Shown piece after piece: positions 6,530 to 13,619 of a DNA stretch of 17,012 bases; position 1 is the stretch's first letter, and the number at the start of each line of letters is the position of its first letter. The notes beneath the pieces are model-generated. The model ran no database searches. It saw only the letters and a list, made by a program, of their open reading frames with translations, and was not told the DNA's origin. The DNA is from Acidobacteriota bacterium. GTDB lineage: Bacteria; Acidobacteriota; Terriglobia; Terriglobales; Acidobacteriaceae. Location of the stretch: contig JAJZAL010000106.1 of the NCBI GenBank assembly GCA_021799405.1, forward strand, positions 1 through 17,012. The letters run 5' to 3'. The position numbers were made by a program, and so were the translations under genes.

Positions 6530-7267
6530 ATGGGGCTGGCGCCATCCGCCGCGCCGCTGCGGCGTCGGATGGATGCGCCGGACAGAGGGGCTCTTGGGCC
6601 GCAGGCTGCGGGCCGGATCCGGGGCGAAAGGGCAGATGCGCCCCACGTCCCCCTGGCGACCGCGGAGGGTCGTTCGCTGGAGACCGACTGGTCCCAAATC
6701 GTTCGCCGCTGCATGGACGGGGATTCCGGCGCATGGGCCGAGATGGTCCGCACGCACCACCGCCGTGTCTATGCGCTCTGCTATCGCTTTACCGGCAATC
6801 CCGCCGACGCCGAAGACCTCACCCAGGATGTCTTCCTGAAGATCTATTCGAACCTCGCCAGCTTCGATACAAAGCGGGGCAGCCTGCAGGTGTGGATCAC
6901 CACCATGACCCGCAATCTGCTGGTGGATAATTTCCGCCGCACACGCAACCAGCGCGCCACCGATTCGCTCGATGACGGCTGGGACACCGCCGATGCCCTG
7001 AGACCGGCCGACCGGCTGATCTCGAACGGTCCTTCGCCGCAAGAGTCGGCGGCCCAGAAGGAACTGGCCGCCATGGTGCAAAGTGCCCTTGCCCGAGTCT
7101 CCGTCGAACTGCGCGAGGCGGTCATTCTGCGCGATTTGCAGGATCTGGACTACAAGGAGATCGCCCAGGTGCTGGGCATTCCCGAGGGGACGGTCAAGTC
7201 CCGCATCAGCCGGGGCCGCGCGGAACTTGCGCGCCTGCTGGAGCGTAATAAACGAGAGGTGATGTAG
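6530..7267 (+). CDS. RNA polymerase ECF sigma factor (sigma-E/RpoE-like)
   Basis: This protein directs RNA polymerase to stress promoters and is held inactive by the anti-sigma factor encoded next. I chose ATG 6530 with GGAG 4 nt upstream; GTG 6497 or ATG 6569 remain possible. The 245 residues begin with a low-complexity Arg/Ala/Pro-rich extension of about 50 residues that is absent from typical ECF factors of about 190, so the true start may be later. Sigma region 2 is at about 69-138 (PADAEDLTQDVFLKIYSNLA and WITTMTRNLLVDNFRR). A linker follows, then region 4 at about 178-235 (LREAVILRDLQDLDYKEIAQ, then VLGIPEGTVKSRISRGRAEL), the -35 recognition helix-turn-helix. The stop lies 2 nt before the next gene. 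Confidence 0.95.
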   Translation: MGLAPSAAPLRRRMDAPDRGALGPQAAGRIRGERADAPHVPLATAEGRSLETDWSQIVRRCMDGDSGAWAEMVRTHHRRVYALCYRFTGNPADAEDLTQDVFLKIYSNLASFDTKRGSLQVWITTMTRNLLVDNFRRTRNQRATDSLDDGWDTADALRPADRLISNGPSPQESAAQKELAAMVQSALARVSVELREAVILRDLQDLDYKEIAQVLGIPEGTVKSRISRGRAELARLLERNKREVM

Positions 7268-7269
7268 TC

Positions 7270-8163
7270 ATGGCAGAGCGAGCACACATCCCGGGATCTC
7301 CCGCCTGCGGCCACTGGGAAACGCTGTTGGCCGATGCGCTGGACGGGCTGCTCGGTCCCGATGAGCAGACTACGTTTGCCGCGCACATGGCCGCCTGCCC
7401 GGCCTGCGCGGCGCTGTTTGAGGAGGCGCGCCGCGGCCGCGAATGGCTGGAGTTTCTCTCTCCCGAGCCCGAAGTCCCGGAAGGATTGCTGGACAGGATT
7501 CTGGCGCAGACCGGTCCAGGAAAAGCGGCGCCTTCTAGCCTGGCAGTCGCCGGCGTCGGTGCGTTGCCGGCGCCTCCTGCATGGCAGCGTCCCGGCTTTA
7601 CCGGACAGGTGCGCCGCTACGCCGAGCCGCGCCTGCTGATGACGGCGGCGATGGCCTTCTTCTCCATCGCTCTCACGCTCAACCTCACCGGCGTCCGGCT
7701 GAGCAACCTCCGGCTCTCCGATCTGCGCCCCGCGGCGGTGCGGGCGTACATGGAGCGCCGTCTAACCACGGCGTCCATCCCCATCGTTCGCTATTACGAC
7801 CACCTTCGCTACGCCTACGAGATCGAATCGAGGATGAGGGAACTGCGCGGCGCGGAAGGAGAGGGCGGCGGCAGCGTCGATCAGAAGCCGCAAAGCCAGC
7901 CGCCGGGAGCGCCGGGCGAGTCCAGGGAGAACCCCGGCCACAAAAAAGACGGAGGTTCCCGTGTGGACCCTCCGCAAGAGTCAGGCAGTCCGACCCTGGG
8001 ACCGGGGTCGATTGAATCATCTGACTACCTGGAGACATCCCTGCGGTTTGAGCGCCAGCGGCCCGCCGCGGCGATGAGGAACCTTCGCTGGAGGACTGAA
8101 GCTGCGCACTCCGGCGGCTCCGCCAGAGCGGCACGAGAAAGGAGCATCGTATGGACTGCGTAA
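7270..8163 (+). CDS. Zinc-finger (zf-HC2) transmembrane anti-sigma factor
   Basis: The ATG at 7270 follows GAGAGGTGATG and starts 2 nt after the sigma-factor stop. The 297-residue product has C13-x-H15 and then HMAACPAC (H39, C43, C46), the H-x3-C-x2-C zinc site of the anti-sigma ZAS fold that clamps ECF sigma factors in the cytoplasm. One membrane helix follows at about residues 121-141 (RLLMTAAMAFFSIALTLNLT). The remaining 150 or so residues would be outside the membrane. They include a helical part (MERRLTTASIPIVRYYDHLR) and a long polar, Gly/Pro/Ser-rich, probably disordered stretch without a recognised sensor domain. The gene overlaps the next by 13 nt. A regulated protease or direct sensing could release the sigma factor; neither can be read from the sequence. 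Confidence 0.88.
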   Translation: MAERAHIPGSPACGHWETLLADALDGLLGPDEQTTFAAHMAACPACAALFEEARRGREWLEFLSPEPEVPEGLLDRILAQTGPGKAAPSSLAVAGVGALPAPPAWQRPGFTGQVRRYAEPRLLMTAAMAFFSIALTLNLTGVRLSNLRLSDLRPAAVRAYMERRLTTASIPIVRYYDHLRYAYEIESRMRELRGAEGEGGGSVDQKPQSQPPGAPGESRENPGHKKDGGSRVDPPQESGSPTLGPGSIESSDYLETSLRFERQRPAAAMRNLRWRTEAAHSGGSARAARERSIVWTA

Positions 8164-8954
8164 ATCACAGTGGCGTAACAGCAACCGCCTATTGCCAGAA
8201 CTGCGGCAAGGCTCTCTGCGCCGATTGTGTGCGCAAGGCAACCGGCGGCCAGGTCTTCTGCGAGCCGTGCCTGACGGCATGGCAGAGTTATCAACAGCCG
8301 TTTGTTGCTCCTCCCGCGAGCGCGCCCAGCCCGGGCCTGGCCGCAGTGCTGGGGTTGATTCCCGGCGTCGGTGCCATGTACAACGGCCAGTTCATCAAAG
8401 GCCTTATTCATGTTGTCATCTTCGCGGTGCTGGTCAGCGCCGCGAATAACTTCGGGATATTCGGCATTCTCGTTGCCGGCTGGATCTTCTACCAGGCCTT
8501 CGATGCTTACCACACCGCCAAGGCGCGCCGCGACGGGCTACCGCTGCCCGACCCGCTCGGACTAAATGAAGTGGGTAATTGGCTGAGGCAGGGCAACCAG
8601 CCCTATGGCCCTGTGCCGCCTCCACCGGGCGCGGCTGGTCCGGAGCCGGCTGGGCAATATCAGCCGCCGTATCAGGCACCGCCCTATCAGCAACCTGCCT
8701 CGCCGCCGCCGTTTACGCCGCCCTTCGCGGACCTCACCCAGCCGCCCGTTCCGCCGGTTCCACCCTCCTGCTGGCGGCGCAGGGAGCCGATTGGCGCCGT
8801 GATCCTTATTGCACTGGGCTTGCTGTTTCTGCTTGGGCAGATGGATATCCTCTCCGGCCGCATGCTGGGGTATCTGTGGCCATTAATCCTGATCGGGTTG
8901 GGCGTCTGGCTGATTTTCCGCCGTTATGGGGAATCGCAAGGAGGTTCCAAATGA
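8151..8954 (+). CDS. B-box zinc finger / TM2-like / LiaF-like membrane protein
   Basis: The start is ATG 8151, with AAAGGAG upstream, inside the end of the anti-sigma gene. The 267 residues fall into four parts. Residues 1-40 are a cross-brace zinc finger like a B-box (C3, H6, C15, C18, C23, C26, C37, C40). Residues about 60-130 hold two to three membrane helices with PGVGAMYNGQFIKGLIHV, reminiscent of TM2-type domains. Residues about 148-208 are a Pro/Gln/Tyr-rich linker (PYQAPPYQQPASPPP). Residues about 213-257 hold two short helices (IGAVILIALGLLFLLGQM and YLWPLILIGLGVWLIFRR), which match the LiaI-LiaF-like transmembrane domain (DUF5668). LiaF-type domains occur in envelope-stress modules. 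The last base triplet overlaps the next start (ATGA). Confidence 0.8.
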   Translation: MDCVNHSGVTATAYCQNCGKALCADCVRKATGGQVFCEPCLTAWQSYQQPFVAPPASAPSPGLAAVLGLIPGVGAMYNGQFIKGLIHVVIFAVLVSAANNFGIFGILVAGWIFYQAFDAYHTAKARRDGLPLPDPLGLNEVGNWLRQGNQPYGPVPPPPGAAGPEPAGQYQPPYQAPPYQQPASPPPFTPPFADLTQPPVPPVPPSCWRRREPIGAVILIALGLLFLLGQMDILSGRMLGYLWPLILIGLGVWLIFRRYGESQGGSK

Positions 8955-9283
8955 ACCGCTATCTTCTGATTCGCCGCCTGATGGGACCGTCCATTTTGCT
9001 GCTGGTGGGTGTGGTTGCGCTGCTGCACCAGGCTCATCTGGTCCATTGGAGCGTGCTTCTGCCGCTGTTGCTGATCCTTATCGGCGTGCTCAAGCTGGCC
9101 GCCCGCGCCGCGCTGACCGCCGAGGGTGGGTATCCGCCGTATCCGTATCCCGCATCGCCCTACCCGGCCCAACCCTATACGGCAACGGCCGGTGGAACTC
9201 CGGCCGGGGCTGAGCCGCCCGCTCCTGCCAGTCCTGAGACGTCTCAGACCATCGGCAGAGAATCCGAAGGAGGCCAATCATGA
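8951..9283 (+). CDS. Small LiaF-like transmembrane protein (DUF5668)
   Basis: ATG 8951 overlaps the preceding stop by 4 nt and has AAGGAGG at 8939-8945, so it is translated in coupling with its neighbour. The 110-residue product starts MNRYLLIRRLMGP. It has two hydrophobic helices at about 13-26 and 33-50 (ILLLVGVVALLHQ, VLLPLLLILIGVLKLA) with the W between them that is typical of LiaI-LiaF-like transmembrane domains. The C-terminal half is a Pro/Tyr/Gly/Ala-rich tail (YPPYPYPASPYPAQPY) that resembles the linker in the preceding protein. It may arise from duplication of the C-terminal domain of that gene. It probably interacts with the other LiaF-like proteins of the operon. Confidence 0.8.
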   Translation: MNRYLLIRRLMGPSILLLVGVVALLHQAHLVHWSVLLPLLLILIGVLKLAARAALTAEGGYPPYPYPASPYPAQPYTATAGGTPAGAEPPAPASPETSQTIGRESEGGQS

Positions 9284-10893
9284 GCAGCGCGCCTCCCAAT
9301 GTGCCTCCCGGCGGCGGCTCGCCGCCCCCGTACGATCCGCGCACGCAGTGGCGTTTCTATCGCGAGCAGCAGAAGGCCGCGTGGCGAGCCCAGCGCGATG
9401 CGTGGCAGGCTCAGCGCCGCGCCTGGGGAGCTGGCTATGCGAGCATGTATGGCCCCCGCGTTCCTTCGATCGTCGGCCCCATCATCCTTATCTGCATCGG
9501 TGTAGTGGCGTTGCTTGTCATGACCGGTCACATCGCTGCCGTTGCATTCTGGACTTGGTACGGCCGCTGGTGGCCGCTGCTGCTGATTGGCGCGGGCCTG
9601 GCCATGCTGGGCGAGTGGGCGCTGGATATGCGCCGCAAGACTCCTGTGCGCCGCAGCGGCGGATTTATCGGTCTTCTTATTCTTCTGGCTCTGCTGGGCT
9701 TTGCCGCCGCCGGCTGGCACAGCGGATGGGGCTCATGGCGCGGTCAATTTGGCGACAATGACTTCTTCCGGCTCTTTGGCTTGCCGCAGCACGATCTCGA
9801 CCAGCAAGCCCTGACGGCAGCCATCCCAGCCAATGCCACTGTTGAGATTCAGAACCCTCGCGGCGACGTGAGCATCGCTTCCGGCGACGGATCCAACATC
9901 GTCGTGCAGGCCCATGAAGTGGCTTTCGCCTCTTCCGATGAAGAGGCCAAAAAAATCTTCGCTACTGTGGCCGCGCATCTGACCGTAAGCGGCAGCACGG
10001 TCCTGGTCAAGTCGGAAGGCGCTGACCGGGGACAGGTGGATCTCACCATCACCGTGCCCAAGACCGCCAGGCTGACCGTCAACGCCGGCAGGGGAGATGT
10101 GGCCATCTCCGGAATCGGCGCGGGCGTCATCCTGAGCGCGGCGCATGGCGACACACAGCTGAACTCCATCACGGGCCCGGTCGAGGTTCACTTCTCCAAC
10201 AGCAGGCATGATTTTTCCGCGCATGAGGTGACCGGCGACCTGACCGCCGACGGCAACTACGGCGACATGACCTTCTCTGCGATCAAGGGCAAGATCAATG
10301 TGAACGGCGAAATCTTCGGCGATGTACACATGGAAAACATCACCGGGCCGACCAGCCTGCATACCTCCGTGACCGATTTGCAAGTCGCCAGCCTGCCCGG
10401 CGATTTGTCTCTCGACTCGGATAACCTTCACGTCACAGAGGCGAAAGGTGCGGTGCGCGTGGTCACCCATGCCAAAGACGTTGACCTGAGCCAAATTTAT
10501 GGCGACAGCTATGTGGAAGACCGGAATGGCCAAATCTCTGTGGAACCTGCTGCCGGGTTCGGTGTTGAGGCCAGAAACGGCAGAGGCGACGTAGAAGTGA
10601 CTGTGCCTGAGAACGGCTCGGCTACAGTGGACGGCAGCACGCACAACGGCGACATCGTCTCCGACTTTCAGTTGACCATCAGCGGAGACGAAAACAAGAC
10701 CGTCACCGGCCGCATCGGCTCCGGCGGGCCGAAGTTCACGCTCAGCGCGAAGAACGGCGATCTGCGCATCAAGAAGGGGCCGGCCTTTCCGCCGCAACCT
10801 CCGGCTCCGGCTGCGCCAACCGCCCCATCCGCGCCCAACGCACGCCATCTGTCGCCACCTGCAAACCAGCCTGTGCAGATGGTTACGCAGTAA
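9280..10893 (+). CDS. LiaF-like membrane protein with extracytoplasmic DUF4097 (toast-rack) domain
   Basis: ATG 9280 overlaps the preceding stop by 4 nt, with AAGGAGG just upstream. The 537 residues start with a Pro-rich, then charged, Trp/Gln/Arg-rich region (QWRFYREQQKAAWRAQRDAW) that could form a coiled coil. Hydrophobic segments at about 62-82, 98-113 and 128-146 come next; the first two look LiaF-like. Residues about 180-510 form a long beta-rich domain with recurring GD and NG turns (EIQNPRGDVSIASGDGSN, LTVNAGRGDVAISGIG, VEARNGRGDVEVTVPENG), the signature of the DUF4097 beta-helix-like 'toast-rack'. A Pro/Ala tail ends the protein. It is the last gene of the operon and is followed by a strong terminator. 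It is probably the envelope-facing effector or sensor; this role is inferred. Confidence 0.9.
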   Translation: MSSAPPNVPPGGGSPPPYDPRTQWRFYREQQKAAWRAQRDAWQAQRRAWGAGYASMYGPRVPSIVGPIILICIGVVALLVMTGHIAAVAFWTWYGRWWPLLLIGAGLAMLGEWALDMRRKTPVRRSGGFIGLLILLALLGFAAAGWHSGWGSWRGQFGDNDFFRLFGLPQHDLDQQALTAAIPANATVEIQNPRGDVSIASGDGSNIVVQAHEVAFASSDEEAKKIFATVAAHLTVSGSTVLVKSEGADRGQVDLTITVPKTARLTVNAGRGDVAISGIGAGVILSAAHGDTQLNSITGPVEVHFSNSRHDFSAHEVTGDLTADGNYGDMTFSAIKGKINVNGEIFGDVHMENITGPTSLHTSVTDLQVASLPGDLSLDSDNLHVTEAKGAVRVVTHAKDVDLSQIYGDSYVEDRNGQISVEPAAGFGVEARNGRGDVEVTVPENGSATVDGSTHNGDIVSDFQLTISGDENKTVTGRIGSGGPKFTLSAKNGDLRIKKGPAFPPQPPAPAAPTAPSAPNARHLSPPANQPVQMVTQ

Positions 10894-10923
10894 ATCGGGC
10901 CGATCTCCGAGGCAACCGGACAT

Positions 10924-10958
10924 GCCGGCGCGGGACAGATTTCTCCCGTGCCGGTTTT
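10924..10958 (+). terminator. Rho-independent terminator of the sigma-factor operon
   Basis: CCGGCGCGGGA (10925-10935) pairs with TCCCGTGCCGG (10944-10954), 11 bp with a single G.U wobble and an 8-nt loop, followed directly by TTTT. It starts about 30 nt after the stop of the DUF4097 gene and closes the five-gene unit. Confidence 0.85.
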
Positions 10959-11011
10959 CATTTGCGCTGCCATCCGTTGTATCCTCTCAGTCGCAGGGGA
11001 AATTGATCGCC

Positions 11012-11674
11012 ATGCTCCATGGACCCATCAAGGTCATCACCGTCGAACGCGAGTACGGCTCCCGTGGCGGCGAGTTTGCGCACGATCTGGCAGCCCGGCT
11101 GGGATGGCGGCTGCTGGACTCAGAGCTTGTGACTGGCGCGGCACGCATGGCCGGGGTGGATCCCAAGATGGCGGCCCGCTTCGATGAGCGGCTCGACCCC
11201 TGGTACTACCGCTACGGCAAGGTCTTCTGGCTCGATTCGGTCTATTCCACCACCAGCATTGGCGAGGAGCAGGTCTTCGACTCGAACCGCATGCTCTCGC
11301 TCGTCCACCAGGAGATTCTTGACGCGGCCCGGCAAGGCAACTGCGTGCTGGTGGGTCGGGGATCAGCCTGCGCGCTGGCTGGCCATCCGGGCTGCTTTCA
11401 CATCTTTGTCTATGCCACCGCCAGCGCCAAGCGCGACTGGTTCGCACATGCCTTTCCTGAGAAGGCTCACCAGTCCGACCAGCAAATTGCCGCCCAGATT
11501 GCCGCCATGGACAAGCGCCGCGCCGCCGTCATCCGTACCTACTACCAGCAGGACTGGTGCTGCCGCAGCCTTTACCACATGCTGCTGAACTCCAACATCG
11601 GAATGGAAGCCATGATTTCCGCGGTGCGGGGGGCAACCGACCTTGCCGCCGCGCATGAGGCCATGGCGAGGTAG
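11012..11674 (+). CDS. Cytidylate kinase-like family protein
   Basis: The start is ATG 11012 (AGGGGA at 10995-11000 is a slightly distant binding site). The frame is open upstream to 10922, but that part covers the terminator and is not homologous. The 220-residue protein opens with KVITVEREYGSRGGEFAH (residues 7-24), a variant P-loop, then LAARLGWRLLDSELV, as in the cytidylate-kinase-like family (PF13189-type). It continues with NCVLVGRGSACALAG (strand 2 and a second nucleotide-binding segment) and HIFVYATASAKRDW, then a helical region with paired YY and CC residues (RTYYQQDWCCRSLYHM). True Cmk enzymes phosphorylate CMP; the substrate of this family is not established. It is a single gene that converges on alr, 15 nt away. 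Confidence 0.85.
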   Translation: MLHGPIKVITVEREYGSRGGEFAHDLAARLGWRLLDSELVTGAARMAGVDPKMAARFDERLDPWYYRYGKVFWLDSVYSTTSIGEEQVFDSNRMLSLVHQEILDAARQGNCVLVGRGSACALAGHPGCFHIFVYATASAKRDWFAHAFPEKAHQSDQQIAAQIAAMDKRRAAVIRTYYQQDWCCRSLYHMLLNSNIGMEAMISAVRGATDLAAAHEAMAR

Positions 11675-11689
11675 CCGAGCGCACAGGCT

Positions 11690-12889
11690 CTAAACTGCAA
11701 TCCGCCGCACCCGCGGCCCGATGCGCGTAAAGACCTCCCAGGGAATGGTCCCAGTGGCGTCGGCATAATCGAAGGCGGTGATTGTCTCTGTTCCCTGTGT
11801 TCCCAGGATCACCACTTCATCGCCGGCCTCGACGCGGGGAATCCCGGTTACGTCCAGCACGGACTGGTCCATGCTGATGCGGCCCACCAGCGGCGCCTGC
11901 TCGCCGCGCACCAGCAGGCTGAAGCGATTGCCGAGCTGGCGGTCGAGGCCGTCGGCATAGCCCGCCGCCACCAGCGCCAGCCGCATCGGCTCGGTAGCCA
12001 CAAAGGTGCCGTTATAGCCCACCACGGAGCCGGCCGGAACCGAGCGCACACCCACGACTTCGGCCTTCCAGCTAAGCACCGGCCGCAGCCGTTGGCGCGC
12101 CGCGGCAATCGAGGGCGGAATGTTTTCCTCGAAGGTGGGATCAAAGCGCGGAACTAGCCCATAGAGCGCCAGGCCGGGCCGCAGCATCGGCTTCATGCCG
12201 TGCCGGGCGGCCAAAGCCGTGATCTCCCGCTCCTGTCCCGCGAGCAAAGCGGCCGAGTTGCCCACGCTCAGCCAATCGGCATAGAGCCCCGCCGCTTCGA
12301 TCCGCTCCACGGCTTCATTGAGCTGGGCAAGCTGCGAGGCCGTCACCATGCCGCCGGCCTCGTCGGCGGCGAAGAGGTGCGTCATCACGCCTTCCAGCCG
12401 CAGCCGCGACCCCGGCGCAAACCGCGCCAGTACCGGCTCCAGTCCATGCGGGCTGGCGCCCTGGCGGCTCATGCCCGTGTCGATCTCCAGATGAACCGGC
12501 AGCGAAGCCGGCAGCGCTCCGGCGGCGCGCGCTGCGCACTCCAGCTCATTCAACTGCCACAGCTCCCACGCCACCACGGTCAGGCCATGCTCGATTACCG
12601 CCGCGCCCTGTCCCGGAAAGACGCCGCCAATCACCAGCACGTGCGCCTCAGGGCACAGCGCCCGCGCGGCTATGCCCTCTTCGACGCTGGTGACGCCCAG
12701 CCACTGCGCTCCCGCGCGTACCGCCGCCGGCGCGCACAGCGCCAGCGAGTGACCGTAGGCATCGGCCTTGACGATCGCCAGCAGCTCCGTCGGCGGAGCC
12801 ACCAGGCTGCGCAGAAATCGGTAATTTTCTTCGAAGGCTTGAGTACGGATCTCAACCCGGCACGGGCGCATTGGCATGGGATTTTCCAT
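11690..12889 (-). CDS. alr: Alanine racemase
   Basis: This PLP enzyme interconverts L- and D-alanine, supplying D-Ala for peptidoglycan. The product has 399 residues, within the normal range. The PLP lysine is K41 in LAIVKADAYGHS. HLEIDTGMSRQG (133-144) and GVMTHLFAADE (167-177) are family motifs. LRPGLALYG (236-244) lies in the barrel. Y292 in VVGYNGTF corresponds to the second catalytic base (Tyr265 in the Geobacillus enzyme). VGRISMDQSVLDVT (335-348) holds the conserved M-D pair of the substrate site. No Shine-Dalgarno sequence precedes the ATG at 12889. A TAAACT hexamer ends 5 nt upstream on the same strand, which suggests a leaderless message. ATG codons at residues 5 and 7 are alternatives. 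It is a single gene, not in an operon with murein genes here. Confidence 0.97.
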   Translation of the reverse strand: MENPMPMRPCRVEIRTQAFEENYRFLRSLVAPPTELLAIVKADAYGHSLALCAPAAVRAGAQWLGVTSVEEGIAARALCPEAHVLVIGGVFPGQGAAVIEHGLTVVAWELWQLNELECAARAAGALPASLPVHLEIDTGMSRQGASPHGLEPVLARFAPGSRLRLEGVMTHLFAADEAGGMVTASQLAQLNEAVERIEAAGLYADWLSVGNSAALLAGQEREITALAARHGMKPMLRPGLALYGLVPRFDPTFEENIPPSIAAARQRLRPVLSWKAEVVGVRSVPAGSVVGYNGTFVATEPMRLALVAAGYADGLDRQLGNRFSLLVRGEQAPLVGRISMDQSVLDVTGIPRVEAGDEVVILGTQGTETITAFDYADATGTIPWEVFTRIGPRVRRIAV

Positions 12890-12993
12890 GCATCAGTTTA
12901 CGGCATTCGTGCTGAGCGGTACCGGGGAAGGTTGTGCACCGTACAGCGCATTGGTAGCCGTACCTCGGCGGCCCTGCCGGATCAGCGCGGTCT

Positions 12994-13033
12994 AACCGGT
13001 CGGTTCATGTCCGGTCCTTAATCGGTGTACGAT
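12994..13033 (+). promoter_or_regulatory. Possible promoter/operator of hicB-hicA
   Basis: TTCATG (13004-13009) and TACGAT (13028-13033) are spaced by 18 nt and could be -35 and -10. The -35 is touched by an inverted repeat, AACCG-GT-CGGTT (12994-13005), that might be an autoregulatory site. The -10 ends 6 nt before the hicB ATG. All matches are modest. Confidence 0.25.
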
Positions 13034-13039
13034 ACCTGC

Positions 13040-13243
13040 ATGGCCACTTATCGCGTCGTCCTCTACCAATCCGACGAAGGCTTTAGTGTGTCTTGTCCAG
13101 GTTTGCCGGGCTGTTGGTCCCAAGGCAAGACGGAAGAAGAGGCTCTGGCCAATATTCGTGTGGCCATCCGCGAGTATATTGACGCGGCTGAGGAACTTGC
13201 CCGAAATGAGGACGGCCGCGTAGTTGAAGTCGCAGTCGCGTAG
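13040..13243 (+). CDS. hicB: HicB-family antitoxin
   Basis: This small protein of 67 residues neutralises HicA. I take ATG 13040; a GTG at 13025 is in frame but gives no family match. Residues 1-55 form the partial RNase-H-like HicB fold: YRVVLYQSDEGFSVSCPGLP, then GCWSQGKTEEEALANIRVAI and REYI. The CPGLPGCWSQG segment and the following TEEEALANI helix are the signature. It ends VVEVAVA with no C-terminal DNA-binding domain, so this is the short HicB form and autoregulation would need another contact. The gene comes before hicA, the reverse of the classical hicA-hicB order but a known arrangement for this subgroup. Confidence 0.9.
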   Translation: MATYRVVLYQSDEGFSVSCPGLPGCWSQGKTEEEALANIRVAIREYIDAAEELARNEDGRVVEVAVA

Positions 13244-13277
13244 AAGTCCGCGTTTGGTTATCGGAAGGCCATAAGCA

Positions 13278-13490
13278 CTGCCAAAGATCGCCGGGATCCA
13301 TCATCTCAGGGCTGTTGCAGCGTTGCAAAAGGCCGGCTTTCGGATCCTTCGTCAGGGCGCTCACATCGTAATGACGGATGGAATGCGCATCCTCACGATT
13401 CCACGCCACAACCCCGTGAACGCAATCACCATGGGCGGCATCGTGCGGGATGCCGGGCTCAGTGTAGAAGATTTTCGGAAGCTTCTGTAA
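13278..13490 (+). CDS. hicA: HicA-family toxin (mRNA interferase) with a CTG start
   Basis: The frame from CTG 13278 to TAA 13488-13490 encodes 70 residues beginning (M)PKIAGIHHLRAVAALQKAGF, the dsRBD-like HicA fold. The catalytic region is RQGAHIVMTDG with the conserved His, then LTIPRHNPVNAITMGGIVRD and a final EDFRKLL. It is full length for the family. There is no ATG, GTG or TTG at the N-terminus: an in-frame TAA lies at 13272-13274, and the first TTG (13323) would remove 15 residues of the fold. GGAAGG (13263-13268) sits 9 nt before the CTG, a good Shine-Dalgarno spacing. HicA cleaves mRNA and is held by HicB, whose stop is 34 nt upstream. It could be a weakly translated working toxin or an inactivated copy that lost its ATG. 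Confidence 0.8.
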   Translation: MPKIAGIHHLRAVAALQKAGFRILRQGAHIVMTDGMRILTIPRHNPVNAITMGGIVRDAGLSVEDFRKLL

Positions 13491-13619
13491 TGGCGGAGCC
13501 GCCTGTCGTACCGCTGCTCAACCCGTTCAGTCGGAATACATCCAGGCGGTAATGTCGATACCTGCCGATTTCACTACGATCCCCATGACCCGCTGGAGTA
13601 TAGTCATTCCGTAGTCCAA

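Noticed and set aside
9733..10923. Long minus-strand open frame (396 codons) across the DUF4097 gene
   Set aside because: Antisense shadow; the plus-strand protein has repeated beta-strand motifs and fits the operon with coupled starts.
12200..13021. Plus-strand open frame (273 codons) opposite alr
   Set aside because: Arg/Gln-rich antisense shadow of alr, whose catalytic motifs are complete.
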